Shown in pieces: positions 1-7,240 of a DNA stretch of 9,545 nt. How positions within the stretch are numbered: the first letter of the stretch is position 1; the number at the start of each line of letters is the position of its first letter. The notes below the pieces were generated by a model. It saw only the letters and a program-made list of their open reading frames with translations. It had not been told where the DNA came from and made no database searches. The translations under genes and the position numbers were made by a program. The stretch comes from Spirochaetia bacterium (GTDB lineage: Bacteria > Spirochaetota > UBA12135), in NCBI GenBank assembly GCA_003497555.1, contig DNNS01000768.1, forward strand, positions 1 through 9,545, written 5' to 3'.

Positions 1-228
1 GTTACCCAGGCCTGTCAGCGTGCCGAGGCTTTTCGGCATATTCGGATCAGAGATATCGCAGACATGGAGTTTCCCTTCGCCGATCACATATAAGCGGTCA
101 CCGGCTACTGCAGTATCCATGCAGCCGCCAATTCCGAGAGACCGCGTAATATTCAGCTCTTGGCCGAATTGAGTTTCATCTTTTCCAATTATTTTAACCG
201 CGAGATCTTTTATTTCTTCTTCAGTCAT
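1..228 (-). CDS. LVIVD-type beta-propeller repeat protein (N-terminal 76 residues, truncated by window edge)
   Basis: The visible part is the first 76 codons; the rest lies beyond base 1. After an acidic, helical-looking start (MTEEEIKDLAVKIIG) comes a segment of the form AVAGDRLYVIGEGKLHVCDISDPNMP, followed by LGTLTGLGN. The 'LxVxDISDPxxPxxxGxL' pattern is the hallmark of LVIVD repeats, which build beta-propellers and usually act as binding scaffolds rather than enzymes. No signal peptide is seen, so a cytoplasmic product is likely. The start is supported by an AAGGA site at 236-240, 7 nt before the ATG. It begins 17 nt after the 45-codon ORF and ends the visible operon. Its partner or ligand cannot be told from the sequence. 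Confidence 0.75.
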   Translation of the reverse strand, partial: MTEEEIKDLAVKIIGKDETQFGQELNITRSLGIGGCMDTAVAGDRLYVIGEGKLHVCDISDPNMPKSLGTLTGLGN

Positions 229-245
229 TTTATTATCCTTATTAA

Positions 246-383
246 CTATTTATGCCTAAGCAGCCCTTGATAACCTGCAGGGATAATTGTCTTCCCCTTA
301 AGTTCGATAATAAGACCCAAATTATCTTTAAATGTCCAGCTGTTAAAAAGATGCAGGTACCGGATGTCTGATTTATTTTTCAT
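246..383 (-). CDS. Small hypothetical protein (45 aa)
   Basis: An ATG lies 3 nt after the stop of the URO-D-like gene and opens a 45-codon frame (MKNKSDIRYLHLFNSW... to ...GLLRHK) that ends 17 nt before the next gene. It fills the whole gap between two operon genes, which favours a real gene over chance. There is only a weak AGAG element overlapping the upstream stop, so translation would have to be by coupling or re-initiation. The peptide is basic, with an aromatic HLFNSW stretch and two beta-like segments (LGLIIELKG, TIIPAG). It has no signal peptide or transmembrane segment. I do not recognise the family. It could also be the leftover of a longer gene. Confidence 0.4.
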   Translation of the reverse strand: MKNKSDIRYLHLFNSWTFKDNLGLIIELKGKTIIPAGYQGLLRHK

Positions 384-386
384 TCT

Positions 387-1448
387 CTAATATTTTCCAT
401 ATTCTTCAACGGCCTCCGCAAAAGCAATAATATTTGCCCATGGTGTTGGCGGATAAACAAAGTGCGAAGGGGCAATAAGCAACCCTCCTCCCGCAGCTAC
501 GGTTGCTATTCGTTCTTTTACTTCTCTTTTTACCTCATCCGGCTTACCGCACGGCAGGGTATGCTGGCAGCCGATTGTTCCCCAGAATGATATTGAACTG
601 CCGTATTTTTTTTTAATCTTTGCCGGATCCATGCACTCCGGTTGAACTGGATGAAGTATATCTACTCCTATTTCAATTAAATCAGGAATAACCGGCTCCA
701 TAAATCCGTCACAATGAAAAGCTATCAAGACATCCGGATTCTCCTTCCGGGCGGCGGCAATAATTTTTTTTGAACAGGGTTTGAGATATTTACGCCACAT
801 ATCAGGATTAAGGAGCATGGATTTTTCAGCTCCCAAATCATCCCCGGTCCAGACAACATCCATTCCTGCTTTGGCATAATTTGCCGCTATCCCGGCTTTA
901 ATATCTGATACTTTCTCTAGTAACGGGAAGAGAAATGGCGGTTCATCAAAAAAATCTACCAATAAATTATCCATTCCGCGCAGATCCCAGAGCTGTTCAA
1001 ATGTTCCGCATTCATAACGCTGAATGGCCGGAAAACCCGCTGCTTTCATCTTTTTAATTTCATCTTCCAGCCCTTCCCATCTATAGGGTGCGTTTACATC
1101 GGGAAATGGATATGACTCCACCTCCCCGGAATTGGTAATATCTTTCATTGGATAGAACGGACTGATGTGGTCGCCTTTCCACACTCCGCCCCATTCATTT
1201 ATTTCGCCGTCAATTTTTATATTCCGCGGGTGGTATCTGGAAAAGTCATATTTTTTATTGGTTGCTTTATAGCCTAATAATCCATGCACATCCAGCTTAA
1301 GATATTTAACAGGATCTTCATTACCGATATTTTTCCTGGCCAGATCGGAAAAATATTTACCAAACGGCATGGGATAATATATCATTTTTGGAACTCTATC
1401 AGGTGTTTGCCTTTTAAAAGCAGATAAAACTCTTTCACGTGAATTCAT
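387..1448 (-). CDS. Uroporphyrinogen decarboxylase (URO-D)/MtaA-family protein
   Basis: A 353-residue protein of normal length for the URO-D/MtaA/CmuA TIM-barrel superfamily. The opening MNSRERVLSAFKRQTPDRVP is the family's standard N-terminus. Further signatures are HCDG at 245-248, the HPVQPECMDP block at 266-275, GTIGCQ at 290-295, and the GGGLLIAPSH stretch at 320-329 near the C-terminus. MtaA-type members use His and Cys at the HxCG position plus a later Cys to bind zinc and move methyl groups to or from corrinoid cofactors. Here the first motif is altered (H245, C246, D247), and Cys271, Cys294 and Cys300 are candidate further ligands. No corrinoid protein or heme genes are adjacent, so a role in heme synthesis is unlikely. 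Demethylation or decarboxylation of a sugar or aromatic product in the glycan operon is my inference. The start is fixed by AGAGGG at 1454-1459, 5 nt before the ATG, and the gene follows the hydrolase after 39 nt. Confidence 0.85.
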   Translation of the reverse strand: MNSRERVLSAFKRQTPDRVPKMIYYPMPFGKYFSDLARKNIGNEDPVKYLKLDVHGLLGYKATNKKYDFSRYHPRNIKIDGEINEWGGVWKGDHISPFYPMKDITNSGEVESYPFPDVNAPYRWEGLEDEIKKMKAAGFPAIQRYECGTFEQLWDLRGMDNLLVDFFDEPPFLFPLLEKVSDIKAGIAANYAKAGMDVVWTGDDLGAEKSMLLNPDMWRKYLKPCSKKIIAAARKENPDVLIAFHCDGFMEPVIPDLIEIGVDILHPVQPECMDPAKIKKKYGSSISFWGTIGCQHTLPCGKPDEVKREVKERIATVAAGGGLLIAPSHFVYPPTPWANIIAFAEAVEEYGKY

Positions 1449-1487
1449 ATCAACCCTCTTCTATCGATGCTTTGTGGTATACTTAAA

Positions 1488-4400
1488 TTATTTTTTAACT
1501 TCCCGTCCGGATAAGGCAAACAGCAATACATCAAGATTGATCACATTATCATGTTTCATAGTTACTGTTGAAATCTTTTTCTCCGGATGCGGGTTGACCC
1601 ATTCCCACTGATGCAAGCTGGTACCTACGCCTCTGCTGTCGGTGATTATATATCTGTAGCGGCAGTTAAGAGCATCTCTGATCATAATTTTATCATCATA
1701 CAATCTGTTAATATTATTATCTATTCTGATGTTTATTATTTCCTCCGACGTATCGGCATATGTGACGATATAATTTCCGGCAGGCAGACCGAAAGGATAC
1801 ATTACTGCTTCATTCTGTGACAAGGTAAAATCAGGTTGTTTCCCGATCTCAATTGAGTGCAAAAAGATCAGAGATGAAAAACTGCCGTTAATATCGATGG
1901 TTATTTCCGTTTTTTTCGCTTCCAGAAGAACGCAGTTTTTATTTTTTACCCCGTACAGCTGCATAGGAATATTTCCGATTGTCTGCGTTCCTTCAGGAAC
2001 AGGCAGAGGATCGGAAAGTCCCTGATAATAATCGATTTTTTTTCCTCGGACATATTCGGTAAAGGAACAATTCAGGCTCTCTTTAAGATCAATTATCTGA
2101 ATCTTATCTCCGGCATAAGGATTTTCCTTTACCGCCAGCATCTGAAAAACAGCCGGCATTTTACCGCTTTCGAAAAACGCCGTTTCATCGTAAACATTGT
2201 CGTTGAATAAATTCCAGGCGATATTCACCTGCATCAGGGTTTTATTGATTCTGCTGTAGGGCACCGAAGCGGCATCCAATTTCGCTCTATAGCCGAAATT
2301 ATACGGTGTCGCGCCGGAACCGCTCAGTTTATCCTTGACCTCCCTGAACCCGCTGTAAAAGCTTGTTCCCATGGCCCAGAGCTTAAATCCGTATTTTGTC
2401 AGATCATACTGACTTTCAGCGCTCCATTTTGCAACTATTATATCTTTGGGCATCTTGTCTGTAATTTTATATACATCAAACCTTTTACCGCTGTGAGATG
2501 GATCAAGCATGTCATGATACATTATCATTTTTATATTTTTATTCTTACTGTTTAGAAAATTCCGTAAATCGATATGAAAGTCCAGAAAGACCTGTGCCCG
2601 GGTTTTACCGTATAGCAGTTCATCCGCAGTTTCGCCTTCTTTTTGATGATGCCAGTATTCGTCTGACCCGGCGGAAATATAATCAGGATTCATAGTGTCA
2701 ATGATTTCTTCCATGGCGCCGAAGACTATTTTATTGTGCTCAGGGTTCGATACATCCGACTGCTGTTGCCAGCCCTTTTCGCGCAGTTCAGGATAATAAC
2801 CCAGAAGCCAGTAAGCCCCATGGCCGCCGACTTCCCAGGAGAATCCCGGTTTAACAAAATGTTCGCGTAAAAAATCGGCAAATATTTTCATATCGCTCAT
2901 CGTGTAGGGCATATTCGGATTATTCAGTTTTTTATTTTTTTCATATTTTACCGCTGAGCTGGCATCTAATATGAAAATATTCATTTTCATATTAATGGCG
3001 TACTTTTCCGTCCAGTCCATTAAATCCTGTATGGTGTATTTATCTTTTATTATCCAGTATTTCTCTTTAAGCAAGGGATGGAATAATTTTACGGGCCTTA
3101 CCGATATGTCCGGCCAGTCCAGTATTTCCGCGCTCAAAACAGGGCTGTCTTTTTCAATTTTCATCGAATTCCGCAAGGCCTGCAGAAAAGTGATCCCAGC
3201 GTAAAAGATTCCGGATTCATCTCTGCCGGTTAACAGCGCTTTATCATTCGCAATTTTTATATAATAACCTTCTGGTTTGAGTTTTTCTTCCTTGGCGCTC
3301 CAGAGGACACTATCCCGGATTATCATTATCAGGCTTTTTTCCTGTTCTATATTTCCGCTCTTTTTAAGAGATAATTTTTTACCCGTATAGCCATAGTATT
3401 TTTCCATAAACATTCCGGCGGTCTTCAATGTCCTTTCCGTGGCCTTGTCTTCTACATATAAAACATCCTGTTTTCCGGCGTAAAAAACTTCCGTTCCCCA
3501 TTTAACCTGTTTTACTTCAGGGTGAAATATCCGGGCGCTGAAGAGGTCCCCTGTTTTCATCTGGTTTTGGAAATTAAATCCCAGCACACAAACACTGTCT
3601 TCACTGTTCTGAACCTGTATATAATGCGTATACAGGCCGTTGCCATTATCCGCATCTTTAATTTCCAGATTTAATATTTCACTGGAATTTTTTATATTGA
3701 TTTCTTTTGTATCCCGGATTATTTTACCCGCTCGGTCTACCAGTTTCTGTTTGAGCTTATATGTGCCCGGTTGGAATTTCTTTAATTCCAAGATAAACAT
3801 AAAATCCGCTTTTTCATTTTTATCTTCTTTAAATATTTTTTGGAGCGCCATCTGCCCGGAGCCGAAAGGTTTACTATTAAAAACCAGCAGGCCGAAAGTA
3901 GTCGGATCCGGGAAACGCGGTGTTTTACACCAGCTTAACGTTTTAAGTTTTCCTTCAAGCCTCGCTTTATGGTAAGTCTGGGCTGTTTGAAAACCGGCAT
4001 ATCTGTCCTCTTTCAGATCGATCTTCAGGGCGCTTAAAGGATAAACAATTTCCGCGATCCATTTATTATTTTTATAGGAAAAAGCTTTTTCATGCTCAAT
4101 TTTAAAATCCACTTTAGCGGTGATCGTCGCTGCTTTAGCATCGTATTCCCGTATGGAACTAAAAAATATTCCCCGAAAATTTACGGCGTACTGGATAAAA
4201 CGGTTATTGTTGTTTTCCGCGCTGAAAAAATATTCCATAGGCTCGTCGCCGAAAACCTGTTTTACATTGTCTTCTTTAGCATCAGCCCGCGGCTCTGCAG
4301 GGAATTCGCTGGCGCTCGCTATATACAGATTTTTAGCGTCGTAGACGATTTTGGTTTGCAAAGGCGATTTTTCAGCATTTATCGGAAATTGTTCCTGTAA

Positions 4401-5129
4401 GTCGTAATAGCCGTCTAAAAACGTCGATTTTCCCCAGGCAGCGTCGCTTAAATCGCCGTCGATCTTTATTTTATCTTCCGTATAAAGAACCTCATAGGTC
4501 TTCTTGACGTCAAATAACTGCAAAGATGATTGCGCAGTTTTTCCATTTGCCGCTTCTTTTACAATCATTGAAATTCTACTAAGACGGAATTTTAAATTTT
4601 CTCCTGCTGTCTGACCTTTCTGTTTATCATAATTTTTTAAAGCGAAATCTTTAAGTAGTTCCCATTTTGGAGGAAAGTCGGCTTTTCTAAAGCCGGTTTT
4701 GATAATATATTCTTTTGTTCCTTTGTCGAGCGCCAGGGTTTTGCTTAAACTCGTATTATCGTCGAAGTCACAGCTGGCTATTATTTTAGTGAAATCATCG
4801 TTATCATAATCAATTATTACTTTTATTCCTTCAATGGAGCCCTTATTTTTTTCCAGCTCTGCGCGCACATCAGGAAGCTGAGCTACAGATATACCGGTCC
4901 AGGCGGCGCCTGTGCTGCCGGAATAGGTTATATCCACAATTTTTTTCCCATTTTTTTCAATCAATTTCGCCTGCGGCGTTAAATCACCTTTTTCCCAGGA
5001 CATGGTTTTATTAACCAATTCGGTAACAGCGTTTTTTTCAGCGTCAAATAATACCAGCTCTTTGGCCTGTATAGACGTGAAAAACCAGAGCACTGTTAAA
5101 AATAATCCTTTATGCATTTTTCCTCTCAT
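1488..5129 (-). CDS. Secreted multidomain GH20-like glycoside hydrolase with CBM9-like domain
   Basis: A 1213-residue exported enzyme. Residues 5-22 form a signal peptide (MHKGLFLTVLWFFTSIQA, predicted cut before KE). Residues ~25-192 look like a jelly-roll, possibly carbohydrate-binding. Residues ~212-420 match a CBM9-like domain (IKIDGDLSDAAWG start, YDAKNLYIA). Residues ~545-665 match the GH20b alpha/beta domain (VLYVEDKATERTLKTA; GRDESGIFYAGITFLQAL). Residues ~670-935 are the likely TIM barrel. SAGSDEYW at 819-826 holds an Asp823-Glu824 pair, as in GH20 enzymes, where Asp orients the 2-acetamido group and Glu is the acid/base. The C-terminus carries the WxNPxP motif (1177-1182) common at the ends of large hydrolases. 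Beta-N-acetylhexosaminidase-like action is inferred; other GH20b-bearing families remain possible. Two starts compete: M1 at 5129 with GGTGAT almost touching it, and M5 at 5117 with AGAGGA upstream. M5 gives a cleaner signal peptide. Confidence 0.75.
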   Translation of the reverse strand: MRGKMHKGLFLTVLWFFTSIQAKELVLFDAEKNAVTELVNKTMSWEKGDLTPQAKLIEKNGKKIVDITYSGSTGAAWTGISVAQLPDVRAELEKNKGSIEGIKVIIDYDNDDFTKIIASCDFDDNTSLSKTLALDKGTKEYIIKTGFRKADFPPKWELLKDFALKNYDKQKGQTAGENLKFRLSRISMIVKEAANGKTAQSSLQLFDVKKTYEVLYTEDKIKIDGDLSDAAWGKSTFLDGYYDLQEQFPINAEKSPLQTKIVYDAKNLYIASASEFPAEPRADAKEDNVKQVFGDEPMEYFFSAENNNNRFIQYAVNFRGIFFSSIREYDAKAATITAKVDFKIEHEKAFSYKNNKWIAEIVYPLSALKIDLKEDRYAGFQTAQTYHKARLEGKLKTLSWCKTPRFPDPTTFGLLVFNSKPFGSGQMALQKIFKEDKNEKADFMFILELKKFQPGTYKLKQKLVDRAGKIIRDTKEINIKNSSEILNLEIKDADNGNGLYTHYIQVQNSEDSVCVLGFNFQNQMKTGDLFSARIFHPEVKQVKWGTEVFYAGKQDVLYVEDKATERTLKTAGMFMEKYYGYTGKKLSLKKSGNIEQEKSLIMIIRDSVLWSAKEEKLKPEGYYIKIANDKALLTGRDESGIFYAGITFLQALRNSMKIEKDSPVLSAEILDWPDISVRPVKLFHPLLKEKYWIIKDKYTIQDLMDWTEKYAINMKMNIFILDASSAVKYEKNKKLNNPNMPYTMSDMKIFADFLREHFVKPGFSWEVGGHGAYWLLGYYPELREKGWQQQSDVSNPEHNKIVFGAMEEIIDTMNPDYISAGSDEYWHHQKEGETADELLYGKTRAQVFLDFHIDLRNFLNSKNKNIKMIMYHDMLDPSHSGKRFDVYKITDKMPKDIIVAKWSAESQYDLTKYGFKLWAMGTSFYSGFREVKDKLSGSGATPYNFGYRAKLDAASVPYSRINKTLMQVNIAWNLFNDNVYDETAFFESGKMPAVFQMLAVKENPYAGDKIQIIDLKESLNCSFTEYVRGKKIDYYQGLSDPLPVPEGTQTIGNIPMQLYGVKNKNCVLLEAKKTEITIDINGSFSSLIFLHSIEIGKQPDFTLSQNEAVMYPFGLPAGNYIVTYADTSEEIINIRIDNNINRLYDDKIMIRDALNCRYRYIITDSRGVGTSLHQWEWVNPHPEKKISTVTMKHDNVINLDVLLFALSGREVKK

Positions 5130-5150
5130 ATCACCCAGGATTCACATTAC

Positions 5151-5179
5151 ATTATAATTCAATTCATCGTACATAACAA
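5151..5179 (-). promoter_or_regulatory. Sigma70-like promoter of the glycoside hydrolase operon
   Basis: On the minus strand, TTGTTA (5174-5179) and a perfect TATAAT (5151-5156) are separated by exactly 17 bp. The predicted start of transcription near 5144 would give a leader of about 15-27 nt before the two candidate start codons. The promoter lies in the 67-bp gap between araC and the hydrolase. Its -35 box is weak (4 of 6), as expected for an activator-dependent promoter. Directly upstream, 5179-5193 is a near-palindrome (ATGA arms around CTATAG with one extra A) that could be an operator. Confidence 0.55.
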
Positions 5180-5196
5180 TGAACTATAGTCATATA

Positions 5197-6174
5197 TTAT
5201 TGTACAATTTTCGCCTCGGTTGAGCCGCCATAACGGTATTGCACAGGCGAGGTACCGGTAATTGATTTGAACAGGCGGTGAAAATAACTCTCATTGGCAA
5301 AACCAACTTCTCGGGTAATATTTTTAACAGAGAGCGTTGTTTTCCGCAGCAGCTCCTTGGCTTTCTGAACTCGGAGATTATTCAGATACTGGGACGGATG
5401 CATTCCTGTATTTTTTTTAAAAAGTTTATAGAAATGTCCTCTGCTGATCATAGATAGAGGGATGATGTCGTTAATATCCTTTATCATCATATAATGGGTA
5501 TGTAAATAATTAATACACGGTGTAAGTGTATCGCTGGTACGCTTCGGCAGCGGGGAGCGGAGAATGCTTTCCTCTAAGATAACGCTGAGAAGCGAAATCA
5601 GATGGTTTTTTATTAAAAAAGATTTATACCTGTCTGATTTCTGATAAAAGGTATGAATAAGCTGCAACCAGCTCCGGCTAACCCGCTGCAGAGCAGCGCC
5701 GGATAGCAGGTAGCCTTTGAAAGACGCCAGCGCGTCACGGCAGAATGGTTCGGATAAAAGAAAAGAACCGAGCAGCGCGGAAGATGTTTCTAATGTCAGA
5801 CCAGACTCGATCACCTGCGGAAGAAACGCTAAAATAAGTTTTTCCACCGTCGGTGAGGTAATAACTTCCCGATGTTCTTCCAGATGATTGATGAAAAAAA
5901 GGGAACCGGCGCGCATGGGATATTCCCATTTGCCGATGAAATTAGTACCTGCGCCGGAAAGTAACAAGGTGATTTCAAAAAAGCGGTGAAAATGCAGGGG
6001 CAGTCCAGGCAATTGTTCATAACGCGCATAACAGGCATAGATGCCTAAATCCTGATCTTGTCGGGAAAAAGTATAGACCTTATCTTTTTCGATAATAATT
6101 TGTGACCATCGTTTTTTCGCTTCTGCTGCGACGGGAATTTGATAGGGATAAAAAAGGCGCGGGGAAATTTTCAT
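5197..6174 (-). CDS. AraC-family transcriptional regulator
   Basis: A 325-residue cytoplasmic DNA-binding regulator of typical family length. The N-terminal cupin-like sensing domain spans about residues 50-125 and has the LHFHRFFEITLLLSGAG signature and a conserved HxxH-like acidic stretch (HLEEHREV). Two helix-turn-helix motifs form the C-terminal 90 residues. The first lies at about 232-262 (ISRGHFYKLFKKNTGMHPSQYL) and the second at 282-313, with the family signature GFANESYFHRLFKSITGTSPVQYR. It sits just upstream of, and co-oriented with, the glycoside hydrolase operon, so a sugar-responsive activator of promoter 5151-5179 is the likely role. The inducer is unknown. The start has a modest TGGA element 8 nt upstream and no better alternative. 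It has its own promoter (6226-6254). Confidence 0.92.
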   Translation of the reverse strand: MKISPRLFYPYQIPVAAEAKKRWSQIIIEKDKVYTFSRQDQDLGIYACYARYEQLPGLPLHFHRFFEITLLLSGAGTNFIGKWEYPMRAGSLFFINHLEEHREVITSPTVEKLILAFLPQVIESGLTLETSSALLGSFLLSEPFCRDALASFKGYLLSGAALQRVSRSWLQLIHTFYQKSDRYKSFLIKNHLISLLSVILEESILRSPLPKRTSDTLTPCINYLHTHYMMIKDINDIIPLSMISRGHFYKLFKKNTGMHPSQYLNNLRVQKAKELLRKTTLSVKNITREVGFANESYFHRLFKSITGTSPVQYRYGGSTEAKIVQ

Positions 6175-6225
6175 TTTTAAATTCCACTAAGTATCAGAAT
6201 ATTAAATTTCCGCTGACTTGAAATT

Positions 6226-6254
6226 ATTCTATGCTCCTGTTCTAAAAAAGTCAA
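6226..6254 (-). promoter_or_regulatory. Sigma70-like promoter of araC
   Basis: Minus-strand TTGACT (6249-6254, 5 of 6 to consensus), a 17-bp spacer, then TAGAAT (6226-6231, 5 of 6). The expected start near 6219 gives a leader of about 45 nt before the ATG at 6174. It is stronger by consensus than the operon promoter it would control, which suits constitutive expression of a regulator. Confidence 0.6.
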
Positions 6255-6398
6255 CCAAGAGAAAAAAAGAATCCAATCAGATTGTTAAATTAAATGATAA
6301 AAGAAAAATTTTAAAATCTGAGTTGATATGTAAAAATAAAGTTGGTAACGATTAAAATGAGGACATGTAAAGTAAGTAAAAACCAGGAGACCTTATAA

Positions 6399-6527
6399 AC
6401 ACCAAAGGGGATCCATTATGCCTCAAATTCACAAACAATTCAGAATGAAGAAATAAACCGCTGGTTTGAACGCTACATCAGTAAAGAGGTGCAATATAAA
6501 ATTATCGGTTGTGCTCTCTCAAGTTAA
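6399..6527 (+). pseudogene. Short plus-strand gene remnant with RBS and early frameshift
   Basis: This stretch lies in the otherwise gene-free 368-bp gap between araC and the DUF1284 gene. A strong AAGGGG site (6405-6410) stands 7 nt before an ATG at 6418, but that frame stops after 12 codons (MPQIHKQFRMKK). Another frame, open from 6399 and ending at TAA 6525-6527, is clearly more protein-like from about 6435 on: TIQNEEINRWFERYISKEVQ, then YKIIGCALSS. A one-base shift near 6432-6437 would join the ribosome binding site and start to this second frame. The simplest view is the 5' end of a dead gene. The family is not recognised; the WFxxY...YxxIG spacing faintly recalls AlkD-type DNA alkylation repair proteins, but that is only an impression. 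Confidence 0.3.
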
Positions 6528-6542
6528 TAATAATTTAAAATA

Positions 6543-6989
6543 TTATTTTTTCTGCCCAAGTAAAGTTATTCCTTTTTTTACAGCCTCTGCCTTTTCCAGA
6601 CTGTCCTCGCCGGGATGTGTGCAGATTACACAGGTCTCCTCTATATTTTTGTTTATTATTTCCAGGAATTCACTTAATACCATAATCTTGCCTTCGGGAA
6701 AATTCAGAAATTTAAAAAGCCGCCTGTCGAGTTTGTCATTGTATTGCTGTTTGGAAAGCGGAGGTTTCAGGCTGGTGATTAGATCATCACATTTTTTGTT
6801 TTTCTGTAAATGCACGCATGGTCCGCAGATATCATCTGCAGCTGCGATCAATTTGATACGGCCGCAGCTATTGTCCAGTACTTTCTGCATAACCAGATGT
6901 ACCGCATGACCATAATCGTGCGCTTTTATTTCATCGCTCCGGCCGATGCCTGCGATGATGTCAATCAGATGATGCGGGCGAAGAAGCAT
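6543..6989 (-). CDS. DUF1284-like cysteine-rich protein
   Basis: A 148-residue soluble protein. The N-terminus LLRPHHLIDIIAGIG matches the 'RPHHLxxI..G.G' opening of DUF1284 proteins. A first cysteine group follows (C55-x2-C58-x8-C67, in DDICGPCVHLQKNKKC), then a CVIC pair at 120-123 followed by THPGEDS. Together with His6 and His7 these look like ligands for an iron-sulfur cluster or zinc, as in the cysteine-rich DUF1284 family. The biochemical role of that family is unknown to me. The start is firm: GGAGG at 6996-7000 lies 6 nt before the ATG, one of the best ribosome binding sites in the window. The gene stands alone between remnants and shows no operon link to its neighbours. No signal peptide or membrane segment is present. 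Confidence 0.7.
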   Translation of the reverse strand: MLLRPHHLIDIIAGIGRSDEIKAHDYGHAVHLVMQKVLDNSCGRIKLIAAADDICGPCVHLQKNKKCDDLITSLKPPLSKQQYNDKLDRRLFKFLNFPEGKIMVLSEFLEIINKNIEETCVICTHPGEDSLEKAEAVKKGITLLGQKK

Positions 6990-7063
6990 AATAAACCTCC
7001 AGATGTAAATGCAAAAATTTTATTATCAGGATTTACCTGACAGGCATTGACAATAACCCCCTG

Positions 7064-7219
7064 ATGACCCGGGAGCTCATCAATACGGTTGAACGCCCTT
7101 TTTACCGGCTGGGATTCGATTCCGTTTCCTTACTGCACAAAAGATACAGTGAATTAAGAGCCGGCAGGGTTTTTCATATCATTACACCGGTAAAATTTAT
7201 ACGCGGCCTGTCGGATTAA
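7064..7219 (+). CDS. Orphan 51-codon plus-strand ORF, possibly a C-terminal gene remnant
   Basis: The frame runs from ATG 7064 to TAA 7217-7219 and reads as a well-composed peptide (MTRELINTVERPFYRLGFDS, then helical basic residues, then VFHIITPVKFIRGLSD). The same frame stays open upstream to about 6993 with no obvious start (…YLTGIDNNPLM), and there is no ribosome binding site before 7064. That suggests the tail of a longer protein rather than a complete gene. A neighbouring frame just upstream reads NAKILLSGFT before a stop at 7038-7040, so the gene may have been broken by a shift near 7030-7040. It ends 21 nt before the end of the convergent HEPN gene. I do not recognise the family. Confidence 0.35.
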   Translation: MTRELINTVERPFYRLGFDSVSLLHKRYSELRAGRVFHIITPVKFIRGLSD

Positions 7220-7240
7220 TGATGTTATTTGGAATTATTA

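Noticed and set aside
2498..4400. Several plus-strand ORFs of 65-111 codons opposite the hydrolase gene
   Set aside because: They lie wholly inside a well-supported minus-strand gene, have low-complexity or improbable composition and no ribosome binding sites; they are antisense shadows.
6526..6551. AT-only hairpin (AATAATA / TATTATT) followed by T residues, as a terminator
   Set aside because: The stem has no GC pairs and overlaps the stop of the DUF1284 gene; too weak to call.
6466..6909. Plus-strand 147-codon ORF opposite the DUF1284-like gene
   Set aside because: The minus frame has the RPHH and cysteine motifs and a GGAGG site; the plus frame has neither.
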